A DNA stretch of 25,889 nt, from the NCBI GenBank assembly GCA_964649095.1, contig CAZYPH010000022.1, positions 1 through 25,889 of the forward strand, written 5' to 3'. The stretch is from CAZYPH01 sp964649095 (GTDB lineage Bacteria; Bdellovibrionota; UBA1018; UBA923). The first letter of the stretch is position 1, and each line of letters starts with the position of its first letter. Position numbers and translations under genes: made by a program. The notes under the pieces are model-generated. The model had not been told where the DNA came from, did no database searches, and saw only the letters and a program-made list of their open reading frames with translations. Below are positions 8,102 to 15,339 of the stretch, piece after piece.

Positions 8102-9322
8102 ATGGCAACTTTAAATGTAAAACTAGCTGATATTGAAGAAGCAAGACTCGAGTTGGCAAAACTGATCAATCCAACACCGCTTCTTTTTAATCCTTGGTTA
8201 TCCGATGCGTTTCAGTGTCAGGTTTTTTTAAAGTTAGAAAACATGCACCCAATTGGTTCATTTAAGATTCGCGGTGCTACGTATCGAGTATCGCGCCTTA
8301 CAAAAACCGAACGCAAACGTGGTGTGGTGGCTGCGAGCGCTGGAAACCATGCGCAGGGTGTGGCCTGGGGTTGCGCGCAGTTTGGTGTGGTCTCTACGAT
8401 AGTGATGCCTACCACGGCACCCTTAACAAAAATTCAGAATACACGTGCCCTAGGTGCCGAAGTGGTGCTGCAAGGTGAAAACTACGACCAAGCCTTTGCC
8501 TACGCCAAAAAATTAGAAGCCAAAACGGGCGCCGTGTTTATTCCAGCTTATGAAAATAGAGACGTGATCGCAGGCCAAGGTACCGTTGGGTTAGAGCTTA
8601 TGGAGCAATTACCAGACCTCGACGTCGTAATAGGTTCTATGGGCGGCGGCGGTTTGATGGCTGGTTGTGGCATTGTGATGAAGGCCCTACGCCCACAGGT
8701 GCGTATGGTAGGCACTCAGGCAAGCGGTAGTCGATCTTTAGTGGAATCTATAAAAAAAGGTAAAGTTGTTGATCTTGGTAACGCCGATACGTTCGCCGAT
8801 GGCATTCGTGTGAAACAGGCTTCGCCTCATATGTTACGCATTCTAAAACCTGTGACCGACGAGTTGTTGCACGCCGACGATGAAATGATCGCCGAAGCGT
8901 TACTGATGTTAATTGAAAAAGCTAAAATAGTGGCTGAGGGTTCTGCAGCGTTACCGCTTGCTGTGTTGAAAAAACACCAGTCAAAATTTAAGGGCAAACG
9001 CGTCGTATTGATTGTTTCGGGCGGCAATATTGATGTGAATGTGTTGGGGCGCATCATTGACCGTGGACTAGTGCGATCGGGGCGACGACTAAGACTCAGC
9101 GTGTCGATATCGGATAGACCAGGCTCGCTTGCGCAGTTAACCAAAGTTATTGCTGATAACGGGGCTAACATTCTACAAGCCATGCATGAACGTGATACGC
9201 CGGGCAGCAAACTAAATGAAACAGTAGTCGACCTGACTCTAGAAACAAAGGGCCTAGAACACTCTCAGCAACTCCTGCAGGAGCTACGAAAACACGTTGC
9301 CGGGTTTAGGGTCGTCGATTAA
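8102..9322 (+). CDS. ilvA: Threonine dehydratase with C-terminal ACT domain
   Basis: This PLP enzyme deaminates threonine (and usually serine) to 2-oxobutyrate (pyruvate) and ammonia. In 406 residues one sees the PLP lysine K55 in GSFKIRGA, the substrate loop SAGNHAQG (79-86), the phosphate-binding glycine loop GGGG (181-184) and a C-terminal ACT-like domain from about residue 325 (LSVSISDRPGSLAQLTKVI). A single ACT and about 400 residues resemble the shorter IlvA/TdcB types rather than the long two-domain E. coli IlvA. It starts 29 bp after kce and is co-directional, so it probably belongs to the catabolic run. Whether it serves isoleucine synthesis or degradation cannot be decided here. Confidence 0.88.
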   Translation: MATLNVKLADIEEARLELAKLINPTPLLFNPWLSDAFQCQVFLKLENMHPIGSFKIRGATYRVSRLTKTERKRGVVAASAGNHAQGVAWGCAQFGVVSTIVMPTTAPLTKIQNTRALGAEVVLQGENYDQAFAYAKKLEAKTGAVFIPAYENRDVIAGQGTVGLELMEQLPDLDVVIGSMGGGGLMAGCGIVMKALRPQVRMVGTQASGSRSLVESIKKGKVVDLGNADTFADGIRVKQASPHMLRILKPVTDELLHADDEMIAEALLMLIEKAKIVAEGSAALPLAVLKKHQSKFKGKRVVLIVSGGNIDVNVLGRIIDRGLVRSGRRLRLSVSISDRPGSLAQLTKVIADNGANILQAMHERDTPGSKLNETVVDLTLETKGLEHSQQLLQELRKHVAGFRVVD

Positions 9323-9331
9323 ATTAAAAAT

Positions 9332-9529
9332 ATGCGCTCAACAAATGGTGAACCGTTAATCAAGGCCCCGACAGATAAATTAGAATTGGTTTTAGAAAAA
9401 GCCTTAATCGAAAAATTACGAGTGATGGCCGATGCCAGTCGTTACACGCAAGACGAGCTTGTCACGATCGCGTTGAAACGCTTTATTTCACAGCATAAAG
9501 ACTATTTTCCAGAACAGCACAACATCTGA
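9332..9529 (+). CDS. Small ribbon-helix-helix-like protein
   Basis: This 65-residue protein starts 9 nt after the threonine dehydratase stop, with no clear Shine-Dalgarno. The central part reads as a strand (KLELVLEKA) followed by two helices (LIEKLRVMADAS, then TQDELVTIALKRFISQH), the order of a CopG/Arc-type DNA-binding fold. No toxin gene is adjacent, so a toxin-antitoxin role is unsupported. As the last gene of the lysine run it could be an autoregulator acting at the repeat before kdd. Coding status is likely because of tight spacing and fold-like pattern; DNA binding is inferred. Confidence 0.6.
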   Translation: MRSTNGEPLIKAPTDKLELVLEKALIEKLRVMADASRYTQDELVTIALKRFISQHKDYFPEQHNI

Positions 9530-9540
9530 AATAGCATTTT

Positions 9541-9574
9541 GAGTTTGGCTGCACGTGAGACGTCAACCAAACTC
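9541..9574. terminator. Hairpin between convergent genes (possible bidirectional terminator)
   Basis: Arms gagtttgg (9541-9548) and ccaaactc (9567-9574) form 8 bp, and inner segments (tg/ca, acgt/acgt) add about six more around a GAG loop. It is centred in the 60-bp gap between the convergent ribbon-helix-helix and ETF oxidoreductase genes. Neither side has a good T-run, so termination strength is uncertain. Confidence 0.45.
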
Positions 9575-9589
9575 TATATCCCAATTGAA

Positions 9590-11593
9590 CTAACTAAGCG
9601 CCTCTTCAACGAGTTCTGCAATATCTGCAACCCGGACACTAGCTACTAAGTCTTTAGATTTCACACCATCGGTCATCATCGTGATGCAGAAAGGGCAGTT
9701 TGCCGCGATCGTTTTGGCATTGGTGGCTAGTAGTTGCTCTGTACGCTTTTCATTGACGCGCACCCCAACAGTTTCTTCCATAAACATGCGTCCGCCACCA
9801 GCACCACAGCATAGCGCATTCGCACTGTGTTTTTCTGTTTCGGTTAGTTTAGCACCCGGCAATTTTTCTAAAATATTTCGCGGCGCTTCGTATTCGCCAT
9901 TCCAGCGGCCTAAATAACAAGAGTCATGGTATGTAATATTGCCGTCTGCTAATGTTTTGTTTGGTTTAATACGGCCGCTAGTAATCAATTCACTAATGAG
10001 TTGTGTGTGGTGGATCACTTCAAAACTACCACCGAAATCTTTCCATTCGTTTTTAATAGCGTTGAAACAGTGTGGGCAAGCCGTGACGACTTTTTTTACA
10101 TTGTAATTGTTCAATACGTTTACGTTCTCTTGAATCAACGACTGAGCCAGATACTCGTTACCAGCGCGTCGAGCAGGGTCGCCTGTACATTTTTCTTCTT
10201 TACCTAAAATCGCAAACTTCACGTCGGCCTTTTGCATCACGTTCACTAGAGCACGCGATACTTTTTTGTTGCGGTCATCAAATGATCCAGCACAACCAAC
10301 CCAAAATAGATATTCTATCGACTCTCCTGACGCGACTACTTCAGCCATAGTTTTGATTTTCAGGCCATCTGTCCACTTGTCACGGTCTTCAGGACTCATA
10401 GCCCATGGGCTAAAGTTATTTTCTAAATTTTTAAATACGGTCTGCAATTCTGCAGGGAAACGACTCTCCATGAGTACCATGTTGCGTCGTACTTCATAGA
10501 TTTTATCCGTCTGTTCAATAAATACGGGGCAGGCTGCTTCGCATGCCCGGCAACTGGTACAAGCCCAAATGACATCGTCTGTAATCTTGTCACCTAAAAT
10601 TGGGCCCACGTTGTCTGTTTGGCCCGACAAGGCAGCCATTTTATTTTGGTATAGATTGTCTTTCAGGTCCATGATCAGCCGCTTCGGCGACAATGGCTTT
10701 CCTGTGTTGTGCGCAGGGCAGGCATCCTGACAACGGCCACACTCGGTACACGCGTAAAGATCGAGCGTATCCTTCCACGACAAGTCGGTTATTTTACCCG
10801 CACCAAAACTTGTGGCGTTTTCGTCATCAAGCACCACCTTACGCATCGGTTTTGCGATGTCTAGTGAACGGAAATACGTGTTTGGAGCAGCTGTTAATAC
10901 GTGTAGGTGTTTGCTGCCTGGAATATAAACCAAGAATCCTAATACTAAGAAATGGTGCAACCAGCGGAACGCAACGCTGATGTTTGCTGCCATCTCGGTA
11001 TCCATGTTGAGCGGTGCCACAAAAACCTGAGATAGAAAATTACCAATCAACATAAAGCTGTCGACTTCTTCGGGGGCACCATAAATACGAAAGGCACGCA
11101 TGACAAGTAGGGCAACCATAAGGCCACCGGTAAATATAAGCACAATTATCGCGTCTTTTGATTTACCTAGGCCTTCAGGCTTTAAAACCAAGCGTCGGTA
11201 AAAGGCGTATAGAACTGCGGTTAATACTACACCCGTGAAAAGATCTTGAACAAAAACTAGGGTGCCGTAGGCGCTATGCCCAATAAAAGCAAATGAGAAG
11301 TCGGCGTAGAGCTCCCGCCCGAAGTTCTCAACGGTCTCGAGGGTGATAATAATAAAACCCCAAAAAATGGCGGCATGCATAATGCCTGCGCTCTTTTTGC
11401 GAAGCACCGCTTTTTGCCCAATAACGTTCGCAATAAACGTTTGAATACGTTCGGCCGTACGATCAAATCTAGAGCCGCTCCACGTTTGCCCTTTGGTTGC
11501 TTGCGCCAGTTTAAAAAGAATTTTTACTCTGTAAGCAAAAATCGCGTGGGCTACTAAAAAGACGAAGATAAATACAAACGAAGAAATGGTCAT
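9590..11593 (-). CDS. etfD: Membrane iron-sulfur ETF:(mena)quinone oxidoreductase
   Basis: This is the EtfD/FadF-type membrane enzyme that takes electrons from reduced ETF and passes them to quinone. The 667-residue protein has an N-terminal membrane part with several hydrophobic segments (about 1-25, 70-90, 105-135, 148-170, 205-225) resembling nitrate-reductase gamma-type cytochrome b, with histidines H73, H213, H214 and H229/H231 that could bind haem. Two CX2CX2CX3CP 4Fe-4S motifs follow at C282-C292 and C345-C355, then two CCG-type cysteine domains (VGCAG 432-436 to ACPHC 505-509; SCYLG 558-562, LCCGAGGG 594-601 and NCPFC 632-636), as in heterodisulfide reductase subunits. ATG 11593 has GGAG 9 nt upstream. 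It lies downstream of etfB-etfA in the same direction, separated by a strong hairpin. Confidence 0.9.
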   Translation of the reverse strand: MTISSFVFIFVFLVAHAIFAYRVKILFKLAQATKGQTWSGSRFDRTAERIQTFIANVIGQKAVLRKKSAGIMHAAIFWGFIIITLETVENFGRELYADFSFAFIGHSAYGTLVFVQDLFTGVVLTAVLYAFYRRLVLKPEGLGKSKDAIIVLIFTGGLMVALLVMRAFRIYGAPEEVDSFMLIGNFLSQVFVAPLNMDTEMAANISVAFRWLHHFLVLGFLVYIPGSKHLHVLTAAPNTYFRSLDIAKPMRKVVLDDENATSFGAGKITDLSWKDTLDLYACTECGRCQDACPAHNTGKPLSPKRLIMDLKDNLYQNKMAALSGQTDNVGPILGDKITDDVIWACTSCRACEAACPVFIEQTDKIYEVRRNMVLMESRFPAELQTVFKNLENNFSPWAMSPEDRDKWTDGLKIKTMAEVVASGESIEYLFWVGCAGSFDDRNKKVSRALVNVMQKADVKFAILGKEEKCTGDPARRAGNEYLAQSLIQENVNVLNNYNVKKVVTACPHCFNAIKNEWKDFGGSFEVIHHTQLISELITSGRIKPNKTLADGNITYHDSCYLGRWNGEYEAPRNILEKLPGAKLTETEKHSANALCCGAGGGRMFMEETVGVRVNEKRTEQLLATNAKTIAANCPFCITMMTDGVKSKDLVASVRVADIAELVEEALS

Positions 11594-11714
11594 GGCCGCG
11601 TGCTCCAGTAGTGATAAGTACAGCTCTGTTAAGAATTTTTGTTGGAATTTAGTAAGTTCTTAGATGATATGTAAAAAAACATATATCTACCAGGCTGTAT
11701 ATTTTGCCTAGTAT

Positions 11715-11763
11715 TTAAGCGCAACCGCTGCGTATTAAAAAGTAACGCAGCGGTTGCGCTTAA
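11715..11763 (-). terminator. Perfect 19-bp hairpin between etfA and etfD
   Basis: Bases 11715-11733 are the exact reverse complement of 11745-11763, with an 11-nt AT-rich loop. The hairpin begins 8 nt after the etfA stop codon in the direction of transcription. No T-run follows on the minus strand, so it may be a partial terminator, an RNase barrier protecting etfBA mRNA, or both. It could set unequal expression of the soluble ETF and its membrane partner. Confidence 0.6.
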
Positions 11764-11771
11764 TTTAATAC

Positions 11772-12737
11772 TTAGCCGAGAGCTTTTTTAAACTCTTCAG
11801 TTAATAGAGGTACCACTTCAAACAAGTCGCCCACGATGCCGTAATCGGCGATCTGAAAAATTGGAGCTTCTGGATCTTTATTAACCGCTACGATGATCTT
11901 CGAAGTGCGCATACCCGCTAAGTGTTGAATGGCGCCCGAGATACCGCACGCAATATACAAGGTTGGACTAACCACTTTTCCAGTCTGTCCAACTTGATCG
12001 CCATGAGGGCGTAGACCGGCATCAACTGCGGCGCGTGATGCTCCGACGGCGGCATTCGGAAGCGTTGCTGCTAGGTCTTCCAAAATTTTAAAGTTAGCCG
12101 CTTCTTTCAAAGACCGTCCACCAGAGACCACAATGTTCGCTTCGGTAACATCAAGCTTTGTTGTGGCGCCTTTTACAACGTCTTTAATCGTGCTTTTTAA
12201 CGCACCCAAATCAAGCGATAGATTAGTTACTGCCGCGCTAGCGCCTGTAGCAGCATCGGCAGCTAGGGCATTAGGGCGTACTGTTGCACAGTGAGGCCCC
12301 TGACCTACAAACTCAACATCAGCTAAAGCCTTCCCAGCATACATTGGGCGTGTGGCTTTTAAGGTAGAGCCATCGATACGAATTTTTGTACAGTCACTGG
12401 CTAAACCAGCGCCTACTTTAGTGGCAACATAGGGCGCTAGGTCTTTACCCTGTGCCGTCGCTCCAAATAAAATAAAATTTGGTTTTACCGATTGAACAGC
12501 ATCGACAATCAGCTTGCCGTACGATTCGTGTGAGTAGAACTTGACCGCATCACCTTGTGCTGCAATCACACGTTTTGCGCCAAGTTTACCAAGCTCTTGT
12601 GTGAGGGCATCTAAGCCAACACCTGCAATAAATACTACAGGCTCACAGCCCGAGCGATTGGCTTCACTGATTAATTCATGAGTAACTTTTTTAACTTTTC
12701 CGTCTTTATGTTCTGCGTAAATAAGAGCTATTGCCAT
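11772..12737 (-). CDS. etfA: Electron transfer flavoprotein alpha subunit
   Basis: EtfA binds FAD and, with EtfB, accepts electrons from acyl-CoA dehydrogenases. The 321-residue length is normal. The C-terminal FAD-binding region is intact: LRPHGDQVGQTGKVVSP, then LYIACGISGAIQHLAGM and AVNKDPEAPIFQIADYGIVGD, the family signature. The N-terminal domain shows the usual LIYAEHKDGKVKKVTHELI pattern. The start has AAGGA 7 nt upstream. It follows etfB after 38 bp. No acyl-CoA dehydrogenase is encoded in this window, so the electron donor lies elsewhere. Confidence 0.96.
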   Translation of the reverse strand: MAIALIYAEHKDGKVKKVTHELISEANRSGCEPVVFIAGVGLDALTQELGKLGAKRVIAAQGDAVKFYSHESYGKLIVDAVQSVKPNFILFGATAQGKDLAPYVATKVGAGLASDCTKIRIDGSTLKATRPMYAGKALADVEFVGQGPHCATVRPNALAADAATGASAAVTNLSLDLGALKSTIKDVVKGATTKLDVTEANIVVSGGRSLKEAANFKILEDLAATLPNAAVGASRAAVDAGLRPHGDQVGQTGKVVSPTLYIACGISGAIQHLAGMRTSKIIVAVNKDPEAPIFQIADYGIVGDLFEVVPLLTEEFKKALG

Positions 12738-12775
12738 GGCAACATCCTTTCATTGCTAAATGATCACAACTAATA

Positions 12776-13546
12776 TCAAACGACTTTTGCTTCGTTACGA
12801 AGTGCGCCAACCAAGCCGCCAGCTTGTGTTTTTGCATCACCATCAATTTTTTTGCCGGCTTGTTTTGCTGGAGGCAATTGTAGGCTGACAATCTTAATTT
12901 TTCGGTCGCCTTCGCTTACGCCGAGATCACTTGCTTTTAGCGTTTTGATCTCTTTCTTTTTTGCCTTCATAATGTTGGGCAAGGAAGCAAAACGGGGTTC
13001 ATTTAACCCTTTTTGAGCCGCAATTAAACACGGTTTAGGAAGTTCAATGACTTCTACAGTTGAGCCTTCAATCTCACGTTTGACAGTGATTTTATCACCA
13101 TATTCAGCGGACAAAACGACTGTAGCGTAAGGAATTTCTAAAAATGTCGCGAGTGTTTGACTTACCTGTGCGCAGTCGTCGTCGATAGCTTGTTTTCCTG
13201 TAAAAATAATATCAAAGGCGCCCTCTTTTTTTACGGCTTCAGCCAAGGCTTTTGCTGTTTGAAAAGAGTCGAAATCTTCTGGGGCGTCTACCCAAACGGC
13301 GTTGTCGCACCCCATAGCTAGCGCGGTGCGTAGGGCTTCTGTCGCGCGGTTGGGGCCTAGTGTGAAAACCGTAACAGTACTGCCCGCATTTTTTTCTTTA
13401 ACGCGAAGAGCTTCTTCAATAGCAAATTCATCGTAAGGGCTTACGATGAATTTCACACCAGTGGAATCAATCCCGTTGTTTGTTCCATTAATTTTAATTT
13501 TTGTCTCGGTTGCAGGAACCTGCTTGATACAAACAAATATGTTCAT
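12776..13546 (-). CDS. etfB: Electron transfer flavoprotein beta subunit
   Basis: EtfB is the AMP-binding partner of EtfA. The 256-residue protein begins MNIFVCIKQVPATETKIKI and carries the family stretches SPYDEFAIEEALRVKEK and TGKQAIDDDCAQVSQ, with the C-terminal recognition and anchor region after LPKPCLIAAQKGLNEPR. The start is unambiguous by homology, yet its best Shine-Dalgarno, AAGGAGG, is 13 nt away, longer than usual. That sequence is also part of a long-range stem with a segment about 70 nt upstream, suggesting translational control (see the leader feature). Co-directional with dapB, 150 bp upstream. Confidence 0.96.
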   Translation of the reverse strand: MNIFVCIKQVPATETKIKINGTNNGIDSTGVKFIVSPYDEFAIEEALRVKEKNAGSTVTVFTLGPNRATEALRTALAMGCDNAVWVDAPEDFDSFQTAKALAEAVKKEGAFDIIFTGKQAIDDDCAQVSQTLATFLEIPYATVVLSAEYGDKITVKREIEGSTVEVIELPKPCLIAAQKGLNEPRFASLPNIMKAKKKEIKTLKASDLGVSEGDRKIKIVSLQLPPAKQAGKKIDGDAKTQAGGLVGALRNEAKVV

Positions 13547-13696
13547 AGTCTTCTAGACGCCTCCTTAAATAGTCATGATCGATCTTGTTAGAACAGTATC
13601 TACTCTAACTAGGATATTTACTAGAACTGCTCGGAGGCGTCTTGTTTTTTTAGTCAGCCCGCTTTTGGGGCGGCATCAAAAAATTCAAAAAATGAA
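13547..13696 (-). promoter_or_regulatory. Structured leader of etfB with sequestered Shine-Dalgarno
   Basis: On the minus strand, agacgcctcc (13642-13633) is the exact complement of ggaggcgtct (13564-13555), which contains the AAGGAGG of etfB; the 68-nt loop between holds a further 6-bp hairpin (13587-13592 with 13604-13609). A competing local hairpin, gtct-aga-agac, lies between the Shine-Dalgarno and the ATG; it would break the outer stem and shorten the effective 13-nt spacing. These two states are mutually exclusive. The pairing is exact in the sequence; that it regulates etfB is inference, and I do not recognise a known riboswitch class. Confidence 0.45.
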
Positions 13697-14410
13697 TTAG
13701 GAAAATAGAACATCCTGCATAGCGTAGATTTTCGCTGTCTTGTGGTCTTGCGTTAGCCACTCTACTGCTTTCAGTGCGCCTAGCGCAAAAATGCGGCGGT
13801 CTAAGGCCTCGTGTTTGAGCGTTAGAATATCGCCTTCTGAAATAAATTGTAACTCATGAGTGCCTACAATGGATCCCGCGCGTGACGAGTGCACTTGTGT
13901 TTTTTGACTTAGTTGCGGCATTTGATTCAAAATTTCTTTGGCCGTTCCGCTGGGAGCATCTTTTTTCTTGTTATGGTGCCATTCGTGCAAAACAGATTCG
14001 TAATCGAACGCCTTTATCGCGGCATGGGCACGTGCCACAAGATCAAACAGTATGTTTACACCAATTGAAAAATTTGGCGCCAAGATCACCGGTGCTACCA
14101 TCGCATAATTTTCAATTACCTTTAGTTCATTGGGTGAAAAACCGGTGCTGCCAACAATGTAGGGAATGCTTTGGTGCTCTTTTGATTTCTGGAGTTGCAG
14201 CAGTTGATTCAGTACCGCGATCGTAGATTCGGCAGAGGATACATCTAAAATACAATCGAGGCCTTGTACGTGCTGGCTTATGTTACACGTTTGATCTCGT
14301 GACATTTCAACTATAGCCAAGTGTGGAAGGCGCTGCGAGGCAGCCATAATTAAAGAGCCTAGTCGGCCTCGGCTGCCAATAAGTCCGCAGTTAATTTTTG
14401 TAGGTGTCAT
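13697..14410 (-). CDS. dapB: 4-hydroxy-tetrahydrodipicolinate reductase
   Basis: DapB reduces the DapA product to tetrahydrodipicolinate with NAD(P)H in the diaminopimelate/lysine pathway. At 237 residues it is shorter than the usual 260-275. The nucleotide-binding loop is GLIGSRGRLG (9-18), the catalytic segment HHNKKKDAPSGTA holds H145, H146 and K149, and SSRAGSIVGTHELQF matches the substrate-binding SxRxGxxVGxH pattern. The missing length is in the N-terminal cofactor domain, between the first strand and the DVSSAEST segment. AGGA lies about 7 nt before ATG 14410. It follows dapA by 17 bp and is likely co-transcribed with lysA and dapA. Confidence 0.93.
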   Translation of the reverse strand: MTPTKINCGLIGSRGRLGSLIMAASQRLPHLAIVEMSRDQTCNISQHVQGLDCILDVSSAESTIAVLNQLLQLQKSKEHQSIPYIVGSTGFSPNELKVIENYAMVAPVILAPNFSIGVNILFDLVARAHAAIKAFDYESVLHEWHHNKKKDAPSGTAKEILNQMPQLSQKTQVHSSRAGSIVGTHELQFISEGDILTLKHEALDRRIFALGALKAVEWLTQDHKTAKIYAMQDVLFS

Positions 14411-14427
14411 TTTTATTCCTGATATCG

Positions 14428-15339
14428 TTATTGCTGTAACTCTGTGGGCAGGCTCTGATAGGCCGCAAATAATTTTTCAAAATTTGCAGGATTCATTTCA
14501 AACAGTGGCAATCGTACGTCGGCAGACCAGCTGTGGAGTTTAGCCATAAGGGCTTTGACGGGTACGGGGTTGGCCTCACAGAAAAGTGTATTGAAGTAGA
14601 CTATTAATTGATCGTTCCAGATACAACCCTGTCGCGGATCAGTTTCAGCTGCAGCCACCAAATTTACAACTGCCTTCGGATTTACGTTCGATGCGACACT
14701 AATCACGCCATGGCCACCGGCCCACAAAAATGGCCATAAAGTCGGATCATCACCCGATAACAACGTAAATCGTTTAATACCACTCTTGGTCAACGCATGG
14801 CGTATCTCTGTTAACAAGTGCAATTGCCCCGAAGCTTCTTTGATGCCAACGATATTTTCAATCTCGGCCAATCGCGCGACGGTTTCGGCGGTTAAACTAA
14901 TCTGGGTGCGACCGGGAACATTATATAGAATAATTGGTATCTTCACAGAGTCGGCTACGGCTTTAAAATGCTGGTATAAACCCTCTTGTGATGGTTTGTT
15001 GTAATACGGCACTACTACTAGAGCGGCGTCGACTCCAAGACCCTCTGCCTCTTTGGTGGATGCGATTGTTTGGGTCGTGTCATTGCTGCCTGTGCCCGCA
15101 ATCACCAAAATTTTATTTTTGCATTTTGAAACCGTGGTTTTGATGAGTCGTTGTTTTTCATCGTGCGAGAGCGTGGGGCTTTCGCCTGTGGTGCCACAAG
15201 GCACAACACCAGCTACTCCGCCCGCCAACTGCTGATCTAACAGGCGGTCAAGACTTTCGTAGTCTATTTGATTGTTTTTGAACGGGGTAATAAGGGCCGT
15301 AAAAACACCTTCAAATTTCGTGTTTGATGAGATCAGCAT
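14428..15339 (-). CDS. dapA: 4-hydroxy-tetrahydrodipicolinate synthase
   Basis: DapA condenses pyruvate with aspartate semialdehyde at the head of the diaminopimelate/lysine branch. The 303-residue TIM barrel has GTTGESPTL (49-57), the catalytic tyrosine Y139 in ILYNVPGRT, and the Schiff-base lysine K167 in VGIKEASG. The start ATG 15339 has AGGAGA 7 nt upstream, a strong site, and lies inside the end of lysA (29-bp overlap), so translation is probably coupled. Order lysA-dapA-dapB on one strand supports one transcript. Confidence 0.96.
   Translation of the reverse strand: MLISSNTKFEGVFTALITPFKNNQIDYESLDRLLDQQLAGGVAGVVPCGTTGESPTLSHDEKQRLIKTTVSKCKNKILVIAGTGSNDTTQTIASTKEAEGLGVDAALVVVPYYNKPSQEGLYQHFKAVADSVKIPIILYNVPGRTQISLTAETVARLAEIENIVGIKEASGQLHLLTEIRHALTKSGIKRFTLLSGDDPTLWPFLWAGGHGVISVASNVNPKAVVNLVAAAETDPRQGCIWNDQLIVYFNTLFCEANPVPVKALMAKLHSWSADVRLPLFEMNPANFEKLFAAYQSLPTELQQ

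Noticed and set aside
8827..9210. 127-residue open frame antisense to threonine dehydratase
   Set aside because: It lies wholly within a clear conserved gene, with no ribosome-binding site and low-complexity Ser/Asn-rich content; it is a shadow.
9332..9529. Antitoxin of a toxin-antitoxin pair
   Set aside because: No small toxin-like frame is adjacent on either strand.
13633..13651. Plus-strand intrinsic terminator (ggaggcgtct arm followed by seven T)
   Set aside because: No plus-strand gene reads into it, and the 68-nt loop is too long for a normal terminator; the arms make more sense as the etfB leader.
13882..14226. 114-residue plus-strand frame within dapB
   Set aside because: The opposite strand encodes DapB with catalytic motifs; the plus-strand product resembles nothing and lacks a start signal.
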